Assembly (NCBI RefSeq): GCF_900167455.1
Contig: NZ_FUWJ01000007.1
Location: 124,001 to 188,000 of the forward strand
DNA length: 64,000 nucleotides
DNA from: Enhydrobacter aerosaccus
GTDB taxonomy: Bacteria; Pseudomonadota; Alphaproteobacteria; Reyranellales; Reyranellaceae
Direction: 5' to 3'
This document shows, in pieces, positions 15,860 to 23,594 of the stretch. Position 1 is the first letter of the stretch; each line of letters starts with the position of its first letter. A program made the position numbers and the translations under genes. The notes under the pieces were generated by a model. That model worked only from the letters and a program-made list of their open reading frames with translations, did no database searches and had not been told where the DNA came from.

Positions 15860-16453
15860 ATGCACCGGCTGCAACATCTCGTGATCTTCTCGAGATATCC
15901 CCAACTTGGGGCGGGAAAGCGGCGGCTCGCCAAGGACATCGGAGCCGTTGGCGCGCTTCGCTTCCAACGACTGATGGTTTCGCGGATCGTGCGGCGCCTG
16001 GCTCACGACAGGCGATGGACGACCTGGCTCGGAATCACCCCGGACCGATCGGGACCCTGGCCGCGCGGCCTTCCTACCATACCGCAAGGCCGCGGCGACC
16101 TCGGGCAGCGAATGGTATCCGTTGCTAGAAAGCTGCCGCCTGGACCTGTCGTCATCGTGGGCAGCGACATTCCAGGCATCTCACCGGCTGACATTTCCGA
16201 CGCTTTCCGAGTGTTGGGCGCAAATGACGCGGTGTTCGGGCCGGCCACCGACGGCGGCTACTGGCTTGTCGGCCTGCGCCGTCGCCCGCACTTCATCGAT
16301 CCCTTCGCGAACGTCCGCTGGTCGAGCAAGCACGCCCTTGCCGACACCGTGGCGAACCTCGCCGGCAAGGAGGTTGCTATGCTGCGCGCGCTTTGCGATG
16401 TCGACGACGGCGCCTCCTGGCACCGTCATATTTCGAGAGAGGTTCCGCCATGA
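15860..16453 (+). CDS. Glycosyltransferase, rSAM/selenodomain-associated type 1 (DUF2064)
   Basis: 197 residues with the DUF2064 nucleotidyl/glycosyltransferase-like core: F-S-R-Y-P-Q-L-G-A-G-K-R-R-L, V-G-S-D-I-P-G-I, and G-P-A-T-D-G-G-Y-W-L-V-G-L. This matches 'rSAM/selenodomain-associated transferase 1' (TIGR04282), the regular partner of the type 2 enzyme immediately upstream. It starts 2 nt after that gene and overlaps the AhpD-like gene by ATGA. It probably acts with its neighbour on one small molecule, not defined here. Confidence 0.85.
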   Translation: MHRLQHLVIFSRYPQLGAGKRRLAKDIGAVGALRFQRLMVSRIVRRLAHDRRWTTWLGITPDRSGPWPRGLPTIPQGRGDLGQRMVSVARKLPPGPVVIVGSDIPGISPADISDAFRVLGANDAVFGPATDGGYWLVGLRRRPHFIDPFANVRWSSKHALADTVANLAGKEVAMLRALCDVDDGASWHRHISREVPP

Positions 16454-17010
16454 CCGCGGTAACGGCCAAGCCGCTCGGAAGTTATCCTTGGTTCATCCGC
16501 CTGTTCTTCTGGAAACAGCGACGAACCTATGGGCGCGTTCTCGAGCCGGGCCTCCTGTGGGGCCGCTCGCCATGGGTCTTCGCAAGCGTCGCCGTGCTGT
16601 ACGGCGCCCTCGATCGACGCACGTCGCCGCTTGCGCCGGCGCTGCGCTCGCTGGTTACCGTGCGTGTCTCGCAGATCAATCACTGTGCGTTCTGCGTTGA
16701 TATCAATTCCGCGACGCTCGCTAAACGTGGCGTCCCTCTCGAGAAGATCGACGCCCTCTCCGCCTGGCGGGACAGCTCCGCCTTCGACAGCGAGGAGCGG
16801 CTGGCGCTCGAATACGCCGAAGCCATGACGCTCAATCGGGTCGATGACCATCTCAGGTCAAGCCTGAAAGCGCACTGGAACGAGGACACGATTGTGGAGC
16901 TAACGGGTCTCATCGCTTTTCAGAACCTCTCCTCGAAGTTCAATGCGGCGCTTGACGTTCCTGCCCAAGGATTCTGTCGCCTGCCCCAAGCGACCACTGC
17001 TCCAATATAG
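16450..17010 (+). CDS. AhpD-like carboxymuconolactone decarboxylase family protein
   Basis: 186 residues with the C-A-F-C-V-D-I-N redox motif (C-x-x-C-x-x-x-N, the usual His replaced) around residue 79 and the L-A-K-R-G-V-P-L-E-K-I-D-A-L helix. Third AhpD-like gene in 17 kb. It overlaps the previous stop by ATGA and ends the five-gene operon. Similar peroxidase-like proteins accompany arsenosugar-type operons, which fits the transferase neighbours; the substrate is unknown. Confidence 0.85.
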   Translation: MTAVTAKPLGSYPWFIRLFFWKQRRTYGRVLEPGLLWGRSPWVFASVAVLYGALDRRTSPLAPALRSLVTVRVSQINHCAFCVDINSATLAKRGVPLEKIDALSAWRDSSAFDSEERLALEYAEAMTLNRVDDHLRSSLKAHWNEDTIVELTGLIAFQNLSSKFNAALDVPAQGFCRLPQATTAPI

Positions 17011-17114
17011 AGCGACTCAACGGAGATCTCGCGCCACCATCAAGGCTGCTAAACGCCCTAGGCGGGTATTCCCATATTTGATGAAGCGACAGCGAAGAAT
17101 ACTTCGCGATGGCC

Positions 17115-17140
17115 GTAACCTATCTGGCACGGGGAGCGAA
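17115..17140 (+). promoter_or_regulatory. SigF-type promoter for the adenylate cyclase gene
   Basis: Exact GTAACC (17115-17120), N16, CGAA (17137-17140). It lies inside the extended open frame of the cyclase, so the real start must be downstream. Confidence 0.85.
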
Positions 17141-17189
17141 TCTTCAAGTAAGCGGAGGACACCTACCCGTCTTCGGCAAGGAGGTCGCC

Positions 17190-18641
17190 ATTCCCGCAAC
17201 TCGCGCAGGATCATCGATCGTCAGCCCGGTTGGCGGCGGCCTGCTGAAGCGCGCAGCGGCGAGGGTTGCCGACCTCGCCTTGGACAAGCAGACGAAAGCC
17301 ACTCTCTCGGAGCGAGTCCGCCGTCGCATCGAGCAAGAGCAGGCTGAGAGCGAAATCATTATTGGCTGGATCCAGGCGGGGGCAATCGTCTTCTTCGGCG
17401 CGCTCTACGCGATCTCCCCGAAGGCCTTCCCGCCAGGGACGCGGTTTGAACCCGTGCCCTGGACGCTTGCGATCTACGCGGTGTTCACGGCTGTACGTCT
17501 CGTCCTCGCCTATCGAGGGCGCTTGAGCGACGGCTTCGTCACGATCTCGACCGTTGTCGACGTTGCCGTTCTCATGATCGCGATCTGGAGCTTCCACCTT
17601 CAGTACCAGGCGCCGCCCGCGCTTTACCTCAAAGCGCCGACGCTCATGTATGTCTTCATCTTCATCGCCCTGCGAACGCTAAGGTTCGAGCCCCGCTACG
17701 TGCTGATTGCCGGCGGGTGCGGCGCGGCCGGATGGCTTGTGCTGGTTCTCCTCGCGACGGTGGGGTCGAGCGGCACGGCACCGACTTTCACGCACAGCTA
17801 TGTCGACTACGCAACGTCGTACCGGATCCTTCGCGGTGCGGAGATCGACAAGATCGTTTCGATCGTAATGGTCACTGCCATCCTCGGTCTTTCGCTGGTC
17901 CGCGCCCGCAAGCTTCTGGTCAATTCCGTCGCGGACGCCATAGCGGCAACCGATCTGGCCCGCTTCTTTGCGCCGGAGGTAGCGGCACGGCTCCGCCGCG
18001 GCGAGGTCGATCCGGCTGCCGGCCAAGGGGTACGTCGCGAGGCAGGAATTCTGGCGATCGACATGCGCGGCTTCACGGCGCTGTCCCATCGCATGTCACC
18101 GACAGATCTTATTGCTCTTCTAGGGGAATACCACTCGCGCTTGGTGCCCATCATTCAACGCCATCGCGGCAGTGTCGACAAATACCTGGGCGACGGAATA
18201 CTCGCGAGCTTTGGTGCCGTCGCACCGACTCCGACTTACGCCGCTGATCTTTGTCGTGCCATCGAACAGCTGATGGTGACCGCAGAGCATTGGCGATTGG
18301 AGCGCCAGACACGCGGGCTGCCCACGCCTGCTATCGGCATGGCAGGCGCGACGGGCGAGGTGGTCTTCGGCATCGTGGGCGACGAATCCAGGCTTGAGTA
18401 CACGGTGGTCGGCGAGGTCGTGAACATCGCCGCCAAGCTTGAGAAACTGACAAAACACGAAGGGGTTCCAACGCTGTTGACGCACGAAGCCTATGCGCTC
18501 GCGTTAGCACAGGGATATCGGCCACAAGCCAAACTCGAGGAGCAACGAGCGCGATCGATTGAGGGAGTGGCTCACCAGGTGGACCTGATCGCGGTCGTGA
18601 CAGGAGCGTCGCAGCCGAACAACAACGGGCCGCGATCATGA
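17190..18641 (+). CDS. Membrane-bound class III adenylate/guanylate cyclase
   Basis: About 483 residues. Five or six hydrophobic segments (roughly residues 60-260) precede a class III cyclase domain with the metal-binding D-M-R-G-F-T-A-L-S, Y-L-G-D-G-I-L-A-S-F-G, and V-V-G-E-V-V-N-I-A-A-K-L-E. It should make cAMP or cGMP at the inner membrane. The open frame begins with ATG at 17109, but that overlaps an exact SigF promoter. Downstream the best initiation context is an ATT at 17190 preceded by a perfect AAGGAGGT; no in-frame ATG or GTG exists in this stretch. ATT starts are rare, so the start is uncertain. A degraded duplicate lies at 19990-20838. Confidence 0.8.
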   Translation: MPATRAGSSIVSPVGGGLLKRAAARVADLALDKQTKATLSERVRRRIEQEQAESEIIIGWIQAGAIVFFGALYAISPKAFPPGTRFEPVPWTLAIYAVFTAVRLVLAYRGRLSDGFVTISTVVDVAVLMIAIWSFHLQYQAPPALYLKAPTLMYVFIFIALRTLRFEPRYVLIAGGCGAAGWLVLVLLATVGSSGTAPTFTHSYVDYATSYRILRGAEIDKIVSIVMVTAILGLSLVRARKLLVNSVADAIAATDLARFFAPEVAARLRRGEVDPAAGQGVRREAGILAIDMRGFTALSHRMSPTDLIALLGEYHSRLVPIIQRHRGSVDKYLGDGILASFGAVAPTPTYAADLCRAIEQLMVTAEHWRLERQTRGLPTPAIGMAGATGEVVFGIVGDESRLEYTVVGEVVNIAAKLEKLTKHEGVPTLLTHEAYALALAQGYRPQAKLEEQRARSIEGVAHQVDLIAVVTGASQPNNNGPRS

Positions 18642-18800
18642 CGGTGTAGAAGGGGAATAGTGTGTCGCATTCGCGAAAAGCGGCAATGAGGGATAGCGAC
18701 CAAAGCAGAACAGACGGCGGACCTGCGCACAGAGCTGAAAATTGACGAGTCCGAGGCCGCGAAAAGGTAGCCGTTTAGGCGGTCGTCAGGGCGGCACAGT

Positions 18801-19280
18801 CTATTTCTTCGAATGGCGCTTTCCCTGGCCGATGGAGGCGCCTGCCAATGGGAACGTTCGCGCATCGTATAAAGTATCGATGATCGGGCAGCGGGGAACC
18901 TCTCCGCCGCTGCACCGTGAGATCATGGCCTCCAGGACCCTCTTGAGCCGCCTCAGATCGGAAATCTTCCGATCGACTTCGTGCACATGTTCGATTGCCA
19001 AATGTTCGACCTGCTCGCAGGTATATTTGCCGCCGTCCACGAAACGCAGCAGTTCGCGAACCTCGTCTAGCGTGAAGCCAAGATCCCGGCTGCGCCGAAT
19101 GAAGCTGAGGCGCTTTACTAGATCGGGGCCGTAGAGACGGTGCCCACCCTCGCTGCGCGGGGCCGGCGGCAACATGCCGATCTGCTCATAGTACCGGATC
19201 GTCTCGATGTTGCAGCCAGTGCGGGCGGCGAGGGCGCCTCGGGTCAATGACTTGCCGTCCTTTATTGCAGTACTCGCCAA
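18801..19280 (-). CDS. merR: MerR-family regulator, Hg-type
   Basis: About 159 residues. A winged HTH (L-T-R-G-A-L-A-A-R-T-G-C-N-I-E-T-I-R-Y-Y-E-Q-I-G) is followed by a dimer helix and three cysteines placed as in mercuric MerR: Y-T-C-E-Q, S-R-C-S-G-G and R-C-P-I-I. These correspond to the three Hg(II) ligands of classic MerR. The TTG at 19280 is favoured by GGAGG upstream. A MerR-like dyad lies just upstream (19295-19309). The likely target, merT-merP-merA, lies 4 kb away and carries a similar dyad, so this looks like a mer module that has been rearranged. Confidence 0.85.
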   Translation of the reverse strand: MASTAIKDGKSLTRGALAARTGCNIETIRYYEQIGMLPPAPRSEGGHRLYGPDLVKRLSFIRRSRDLGFTLDEVRELLRFVDGGKYTCEQVEHLAIEHVHEVDRKISDLRRLKRVLEAMISRCSGGEVPRCPIIDTLYDARTFPLAGASIGQGKRHSKK

Positions 19281-19294
19281 GTGCCGCCTCCGAC

Positions 19295-19309
19295 CTGTAG
19301 CTCTCACAG
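19295..19309 (-). promoter_or_regulatory. MerR-type operator upstream of merR
   Basis: CTGTAGCTCTCACAG has CTGT/ACAG half-sites spaced exactly as in CTGTAGTGGCTACAG of the merT promoter (23104-23118). Suggests autoregulation. Confidence 0.55.
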
Positions 19310-19396
19310 TTTATGTGGCGATTTCGCGCGGGACTGCAAGATGCTGCGCGCTCGCGCCGGCGGTATGGACTGCGCGAACCTTGTCAGCCGCAGCCC

Positions 19397-19789
19397 TCAA
19401 CACCACTCACGGGCATAATCGAGGTCCGAGCACTCAGCCACCTCATCACTGCTCAAGGCGCTGGGAAGTGCTATGTTTGTCGAATGAGCGGTTTGGGAGG
19501 TCAGAAACCTGGCTGCTCGACTTGAGTGCGGACCATTGATGGCCTCAATTGTCAGAATGGCTGCGATGAGCAACAACGCCAGCAACCAGCTAACAACAAG
19601 GTCGCGCCAGAAGGCATCGTCGCCGTGGGTCCTAAAGTCGCGATGTCGGTCGCCTGCTCGTTTAGTTGCAAGCTGTCCAGAGGCCTGGAACGACCCGATT
19701 GTCCGTAGAGTTCGGCCGGAAAGACCACGCAGATGCTCCAGCCATGAGCCGAAGCCGTGCCCGTGAGAGATGTCGTAGTAGAATGCCAT
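19397..19789 (-). CDS. Hypothetical one-helix membrane protein
   Basis: An open frame of about 130 residues beginning M-A-F-Y-Y-D-I-S-H-G-H-G-F. It has one clear membrane segment (V-V-S-W-L-L-A-L-L-L-I-A-A-I-L-T-I) near residue 70 and is otherwise low in recognisable features. I do not recognise a family. It occupies most of the gap between merR and the cyclase pseudogene. It may be a chance frame. Confidence 0.3.
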   Translation of the reverse strand: MAFYYDISHGHGFGSWLEHLRGLSGRTLRTIGSFQASGQLATKRAGDRHRDFRTHGDDAFWRDLVVSWLLALLLIAAILTIEAINGPHSSRAARFLTSQTAHSTNIALPSALSSDEVAECSDLDYAREWC

Positions 19790-19963
19790 GAAACACCTGC
19801 CCTGCCGTTCGTGGCGAAAGACCTGAACGCTTTCGTCCAATTGGCGCTGATCGCGGACTTGGGGGCTGTGGCACTACAGGTTCAAGGCTCTGATCGAAGC
19901 CAGTGGTTACTTCAATGGAATGTGATTGTTGCGGAGTACTCGACAAAAAATATCGCGAGGCTC

Positions 19964-19989
19964 GTAACTTGTCCGGGATCGGGAGCGAA
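19964..19989 (+). promoter_or_regulatory. Relic SigF-type promoter before the cyclase pseudogene
   Basis: GTAACT (19964-19969), N16, CGAA (19986-19989): one mismatch from the motif. The spacer (TGTCCGGGATCGGGAG) resembles that of the intact cyclase promoter, so it was duplicated together with the gene. Confidence 0.6.
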
Positions 19990-20838
19990 TACCAACAGGG
20001 ATGAGTCGAGGCCGCGCGTCCCGTCTCCGAGCGTGTGCGCCGTCGTATCGAACAACAACAAGCCAAGAGTGAGGTCATCATCGCCTGGGTACAGGCAGCC
20101 GCCGTCGTCTTCTTTGCGGTCGTCTACGCGATTTCCCCCAAGGCCTTGCCGCCGAAAACACGCTTTGAAGCCGTCCCTTGGACGCTCGCGATTTACGCCG
20201 GGTTCACGAGCATGCGCCTCGTTCTCGCCTACCACGGGCGCTTGAGTGACCGCTTCGTCACGTTCTCGACCGTAATCGACGTCACTGTTCTGATCGTCAC
20301 GATATGGAGCTTTCACCTTCAGTATCAGGCGCCACCGGCGCTCTATCTCAAGGCGCCGACGCTCATGTACGTCTTCATCGTGATAGCATTACGAACGCTC
20401 CGGTTTGAGCCCGCCACGTACTGATCGCCGGCGGCTGCGGCGCCGCCGGCTGGCTTGCGCTCGTTCTCTTTGCAACAATGGGGTCGGGGGACAGGGGGCC
20501 GATCTACACGCACAGCTACGTCAAACCGCAGTCACGCTGCCGAACTTTGTCGTGCTATTGAGCAGTTGACGGTGACGGCGCAGCGCTCGCGATCGGAGCG
20601 TCAGACGCTCGGGCTACCCACGCCGAATATCGGCATGGCCGGTGCGACTGAGGAAGTCGTTTGTGGCATAGTGGGCGACGAGACCAGGCTTGAATATGCG
20701 GTGGTCGGCGAGGTCGTGAACATCGCCGCCAAGCTTGAGAAGCTTACGAAACGGGACGGCGCTCATGGTTCGAGAAGCGACCCGCGCGCTCAGTCGAAGG
20801 CATCGCGGACGCGCAGAATCTCGTTGCGCTCTCGATGA
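19990..20838 (+). pseudogene. Degraded duplicate of the membrane adenylate cyclase
   Basis: Two pieces align closely with the intact cyclase at 17190-18641. The first (20017-20424) covers the membrane region from S-E-R-V-R-R-R-I-E-Q to L-R-F-E-P. There one base is missing (GAGCCCGCCAC against GAGCCCCGCTAC) and the frame closes at a TGA. After a short further match an internal deletion removes the entire metal-binding half of the cyclase domain. The match resumes at A-A-E-L-C-R-A-I-E-Q and runs to L-T-K-R-D-G, ending in shifted frame. It cannot make an active cyclase. Confidence 0.85.
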
Positions 20839-20912
20839 CACGCCCTTCATCCAGTCGGACCACCCGTTCCAGGCTGCCAACATCTCTGGCGTTGGCGTTC
20901 GAAATTCGTAGG

Positions 20913-21614
20913 TTAAGAAAGCGAACTTCTTCTCCGCGTGTCTTTCTTCTTGACCGAAGATCGCGCAGTCAACTCGAACATGCTTGGCAGCGCCCGCACT
21001 GCGTGAAGCGATCCTTCGACGCGCGCCAGCCTTTTGGACACCGCCTGCTCGAGTGGCAGCTGGGTCGAGAGAATGAGTAACAGCGTGTCGAAGTGGGTTT
21101 CGATGGTGGCACTGGCCGCGCCGTCCCCGCGAGCGAGCGTCGTGCCATGAGGGCCACCTTGCACGAGGAAGCTAGCGGACTTGCTGCCTTGGGTCACACG
21201 TAGCGCGATCGTGCGCGCCGGCGTCGGCGTCTGGCGGGCAATCGCCTCAAGGGCGAGCAGCACCCAGTCGGGCTCGAAGGTGTCGTCCGGACGCTGCGGG
21301 AAGAGAAAGTGGCCGCCCCAGCGGATGAGCTCGCGGATCGCAGGCTTCAGCGTCAGTCCGACGGGCGTCAACTCGTAGGTCTGGGCGTTGAAGGGCGCGG
21401 GAAGGGTGGCGCGCCGCACGACGCCGCTCCCGATCAAGGCATTCAGTCGACCGGTCAGAACCGTCGGGCTGACGCCGCTCAATCGCTCGACGAGGTCGCC
21501 GAAGCGTTTGGGGCCGAGCAGCAGCTCGCGTACGATGAGCAGCGTCCAGCGCTCGCCGACGATCTCGGCAGCTCGGGCAAGGGCACAGAATTGAGGATAA
21601 TGGGTTTGCGTCAC
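20913..21614 (-). CDS. HxlR-family transcriptional regulator
   Basis: 233 residues. The N-terminal HxlR winged helix is clear (A-L-A-R-A-A-E-I-V-G-E-R-W-T-L-L-I-V-R-E-L-L-L-G-P-K-R-F-G-D-L), followed by an SCP2-like C-terminal domain. The GTG at 21614 overlaps the stop of the membrane gene (GTGA), so GST, membrane protein and regulator form one operon that is probably autoregulated through the dyad at 22649-22671. Upstream in-frame codons exist but lie in the neighbouring gene. HxlR proteins usually respond to electrophiles or aldehydes, which fits a GST neighbour. Confidence 0.87.
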   Translation of the reverse strand: MTQTHYPQFCALARAAEIVGERWTLLIVRELLLGPKRFGDLVERLSGVSPTVLTGRLNALIGSGVVRRATLPAPFNAQTYELTPVGLTLKPAIRELIRWGGHFLFPQRPDDTFEPDWVLLALEAIARQTPTPARTIALRVTQGSKSASFLVQGGPHGTTLARGDGAASATIETHFDTLLLILSTQLPLEQAVSKRLARVEGSLHAVRALPSMFELTARSSVKKKDTRRRSSLS

Positions 21615-22009
21615 CTGCGATGGGCCAAGGCGATCAATGGGCCGACGACGATGAACTGAACGAGCGTGAAGCCGGTCTCCAACGTCAGATAGAGCGGCAC
21701 CGATGTCATCACGTTCTTGGCGGCGACCGCCAGCGTCGTGAACGACCACGACAGCAGGCCGATCGCCAGCCCGTAGAGCAGGCCGTTCCTCAGGACTGAC
21801 TGACGTTTCGCGAAGACGCGAGGATAGACCCAGGAGAAGAGCACGCCCTGGACCAGCATCGACAACAGACCGAGCGGCACGATGACGTCGTCGCGATACA
21901 TCGCGAGCGCATGGTAGGACGGCGCGAAGACCGTCAGGTGCCAGGGATAGGCGATGACGAAGGTCGGCACGACGTAGGCGACGACGCCGAGCCCGAAGGC
22001 ACGCGACAT
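21611..22009 (-). CDS. Conserved four-helix membrane protein
   Basis: 132 residues from the ATG at 22009 (M-S-R-A-F-G-L-G-V-V-A-Y-V-V-P), with four predicted membrane helices. The pattern (Y-P-W-H-L-T-V-F ... M-L-V-Q-G-V-L-F-S-W-V-Y-P-R ... Y-G-L-A-I-G) is that of a small uncharacterised membrane family, perhaps DUF1761-like; I am not sure of the family. An ATG at 22030 would overlap the GST stop. It is co-transcribed with GST and HxlR. Confidence 0.75.
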   Translation of the reverse strand: MSRAFGLGVVAYVVPTFVIAYPWHLTVFAPSYHALAMYRDDVIVPLGLLSMLVQGVLFSWVYPRVFAKRQSVLRNGLLYGLAIGLLSWSFTTLAVAAKNVMTSVPLYLTLETGFTLVQFIVVGPLIALAHRR

Positions 22010-22019
22010 TCCGGCGTCC

Positions 22020-22646
22020 TCAGGCCGCAACCTTGCGCCCGGCGTAGTACGCCTTGACGGCCGGATGTTCCTTCACGCGGTCATGGTGCTCGACGAGCCG
22101 CGGGGCGACGCGGTCGGGCAGATCGACCGGCACGTGATCGAGCCGTCCGGATCTCAGATGGCTGATCCAGACGAAGACCTTGAGATCCGCGACGGTGAGC
22201 CGGCCGTCGGCGAAGTACTGGCCGCCATGCGCGACGAGGCGGAGCTGCAGGCGATCGAGTGAAAAAGCGAGCGGCCCAGCCGCCAAGCTCTCGCGTTGTG
22301 CCTTCTTTTCGGCCGCCGGCAGGGACATGGTGCTCCATACCCTGGTGGCGACTTCCTCGACGGCGTCCATTGCTTCGTCGCAGAGTGCCGCCTGCCAGGC
22401 ATCGTCCGGATAGAGCCCGGCGAGCTTGCCGACGTAGCGGTTGATGCCGTTGGACTGCGCCACTGTCTGGCCGTCCAGCTCGAGCACGGGCAGAGCGCCG
22501 AATGGCGTGTCGGCCTTGCGGTCCGGCCAGTCGGCGAACTTCACGCGATCATCCGCGAACGGCACCCCACCGATGACCATGGCCAACCGCGCAGCCTCGC
22601 CGCGTGCGCCGTCGATATCGAAATAGACGAGCTTCAGTTTGTTCAT
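22020..22646 (-). CDS. Glutathione S-transferase
   Basis: 208 residues. The thioredoxin-like N-terminal domain has the sigma/alpha-class pattern K-L-V-Y-F-D-I-D-G-A-R-G-E-A-A-R-L, then F-G-A-L-P-V-L-E-L-D-G and Q-S-N-G-I-N-R-Y-V-G-K, the glutathione-binding segment; the C-terminal domain is helical with V-A-D-L-K-V-F. Catalyses conjugation or reduction with glutathione in the cytoplasm. It is first in the operon with the membrane protein and HxlR regulator, directly behind a perfect 8+8 operator dyad. Confidence 0.9.
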   Translation of the reverse strand: MNKLKLVYFDIDGARGEAARLAMVIGGVPFADDRVKFADWPDRKADTPFGALPVLELDGQTVAQSNGINRYVGKLAGLYPDDAWQAALCDEAMDAVEEVATRVWSTMSLPAAEKKAQRESLAAGPLAFSLDRLQLRLVAHGGQYFADGRLTVADLKVFVWISHLRSGRLDHVPVDLPDRVAPRLVEHHDRVKEHPAVKAYYAGRKVAA

Positions 22647-22648
22647 GG

Positions 22649-22671
22649 TATACTCCTAAAAGCGGAGTATA
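22649..22671. promoter_or_regulatory. Palindromic operator between GST and tfoX-like genes
   Basis: TATACTCC (22649-22656), 7 nt, GGAGTATA (22664-22671) is a perfect inverted repeat in the 55-nt divergent gap, with another CGGAGT half-site at 22684. The probable binding site of the HxlR protein encoded in the same operon. Confidence 0.7.
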
Positions 22672-22701
22672 TAATCCATAAAACGGAGTCAAGCTCATCT
22701 C

Positions 22702-23028
22702 ATGCCCCATGATCCGCACTTGGCCGACCGCATGCGCGCGGCGCTGGCGCGCCGCAAGGGCATCAGCGAACGCGCGATGTTCGGCGGCATCTGCTGGATG
22801 CTGAACGGCAACATGCTGTGCGGCGTGGAGGTCGGCCGCTTCATGTTTCGGGTCGGCAAGGAGCTGGAGGCTAAGGCGCTGGCGAAGCCCGGCGCGTCGC
22901 CCATTGTCTTTACTGGGCGACGGATGGGCGGCCTCGTTTGGGTCGACGAAGCGGCCTGCCGAGGTCGTGCGCTCGCAGGCTGGATTAAGCTTGCCTCACG
23001 TTTTGTCGCCACGTTGCCAACGAAATAA
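22702..23028 (+). CDS. TfoX N-terminal domain protein
   Basis: 108 residues matching the stand-alone TfoX/Sxy N-terminal domain (R-A-M-F-G-G-I-C-W-M-L-N-G-N-M-L-C-G-V). Divergent from the GST operon and sharing its operator. The role of such short TfoX proteins is unknown; a direct link to competence should not be assumed. The C-terminus (F-V-A-T-L-P-T-K) is intact. Confidence 0.85.
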   Translation: MPHDPHLADRMRAALARRKGISERAMFGGICWMLNGNMLCGVEVGRFMFRVGKELEAKALAKPGASPIVFTGRRMGGLVWVDEAACRGRALAGWIKLASRFVATLPTK

Positions 23029-23097
23029 GGGCGCCAACGACGAACAGACCAGTCACGGTCTTCATGGCCCGCTCACGGTTTTGTGCAATGGGCCCAC

Positions 23098-23128
23098 TTG
23101 AACCTGTAGTGGCTACAGACCCTACATT
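23098..23128 (+). promoter_or_regulatory. MerR-controlled merTPA promoter
   Basis: TTGAAC (-35, 23098-23103) and TACATT (-10, 23123-23128) are 19 bp apart, the abnormal spacing typical of MerR-activated promoters. The spacer holds the perfect dyad CTGTAGTGGCTACAG (23104-23118). Confidence 0.85.
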
Positions 23129-23159
23129 TGCGTCCAGGCCAATACAGGGCAAGACGTCA

Positions 23160-23576
23160 ATGACCATCCAAGCCGAAGACCAAGGACTGCAAAGCGCCGA
23201 TCTGTCATCGCGCTCCAAATTCGGTGACAAGGCGACGCTCTTGTCAGTTGGCGGCATTCTGGCGGCGCTGGGAGCCGCGAGCTGCTGCGTCGTGCCATTC
23301 GGGCTGTTCTTCGCTGGCGTGAGCGGCGCCTGGATCGGCAACCTCACGGCCCTCAAGCCTTATCAGCCTCTGTTCGTCGCCCTTGCCGTCGGCTGCCTCG
23401 CCGCAGGGTTCTACTTCGTCTATCGCAAGCCCAAAACTGCCCAGTGCGCGGAGGGTTCCTACTGCGCTCGGCCGTCATCGCATAGCGTGAGCAAGATTGG
23501 CCTGTGGATCGCGACTGTCCTCATCGTCGTCGCTGTAGGCTTCCCTTACCTGGCTCGCTTCCTTTTAGACGCCTAG
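23160..23576 (+). CDS. merT: Mercuric transport protein MerT
   Basis: 138 residues with three membrane helices. The vicinal cysteines A-S-C-C-V-V-P-F in the first helix and a second Cys pair in the loop (A-Q-C-A-E-G-S-Y-C) are the Hg(II)-relay residues of MerT. Brings Hg(II) from periplasmic MerP across the inner membrane to MerA. The ATG at 23160 lies 32 nt after the -10 of the MerR promoter. First gene of merT-merP-merA-merB'. Confidence 0.92.
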   Translation: MTIQAEDQGLQSADLSSRSKFGDKATLLSVGGILAALGAASCCVVPFGLFFAGVSGAWIGNLTALKPYQPLFVALAVGCLAAGFYFVYRKPKTAQCAEGSYCARPSSHSVSKIGLWIATVLIVVAVGFPYLARFLLDA

Positions 23577-23594
23577 TCCAATCGGAGACCTTCC

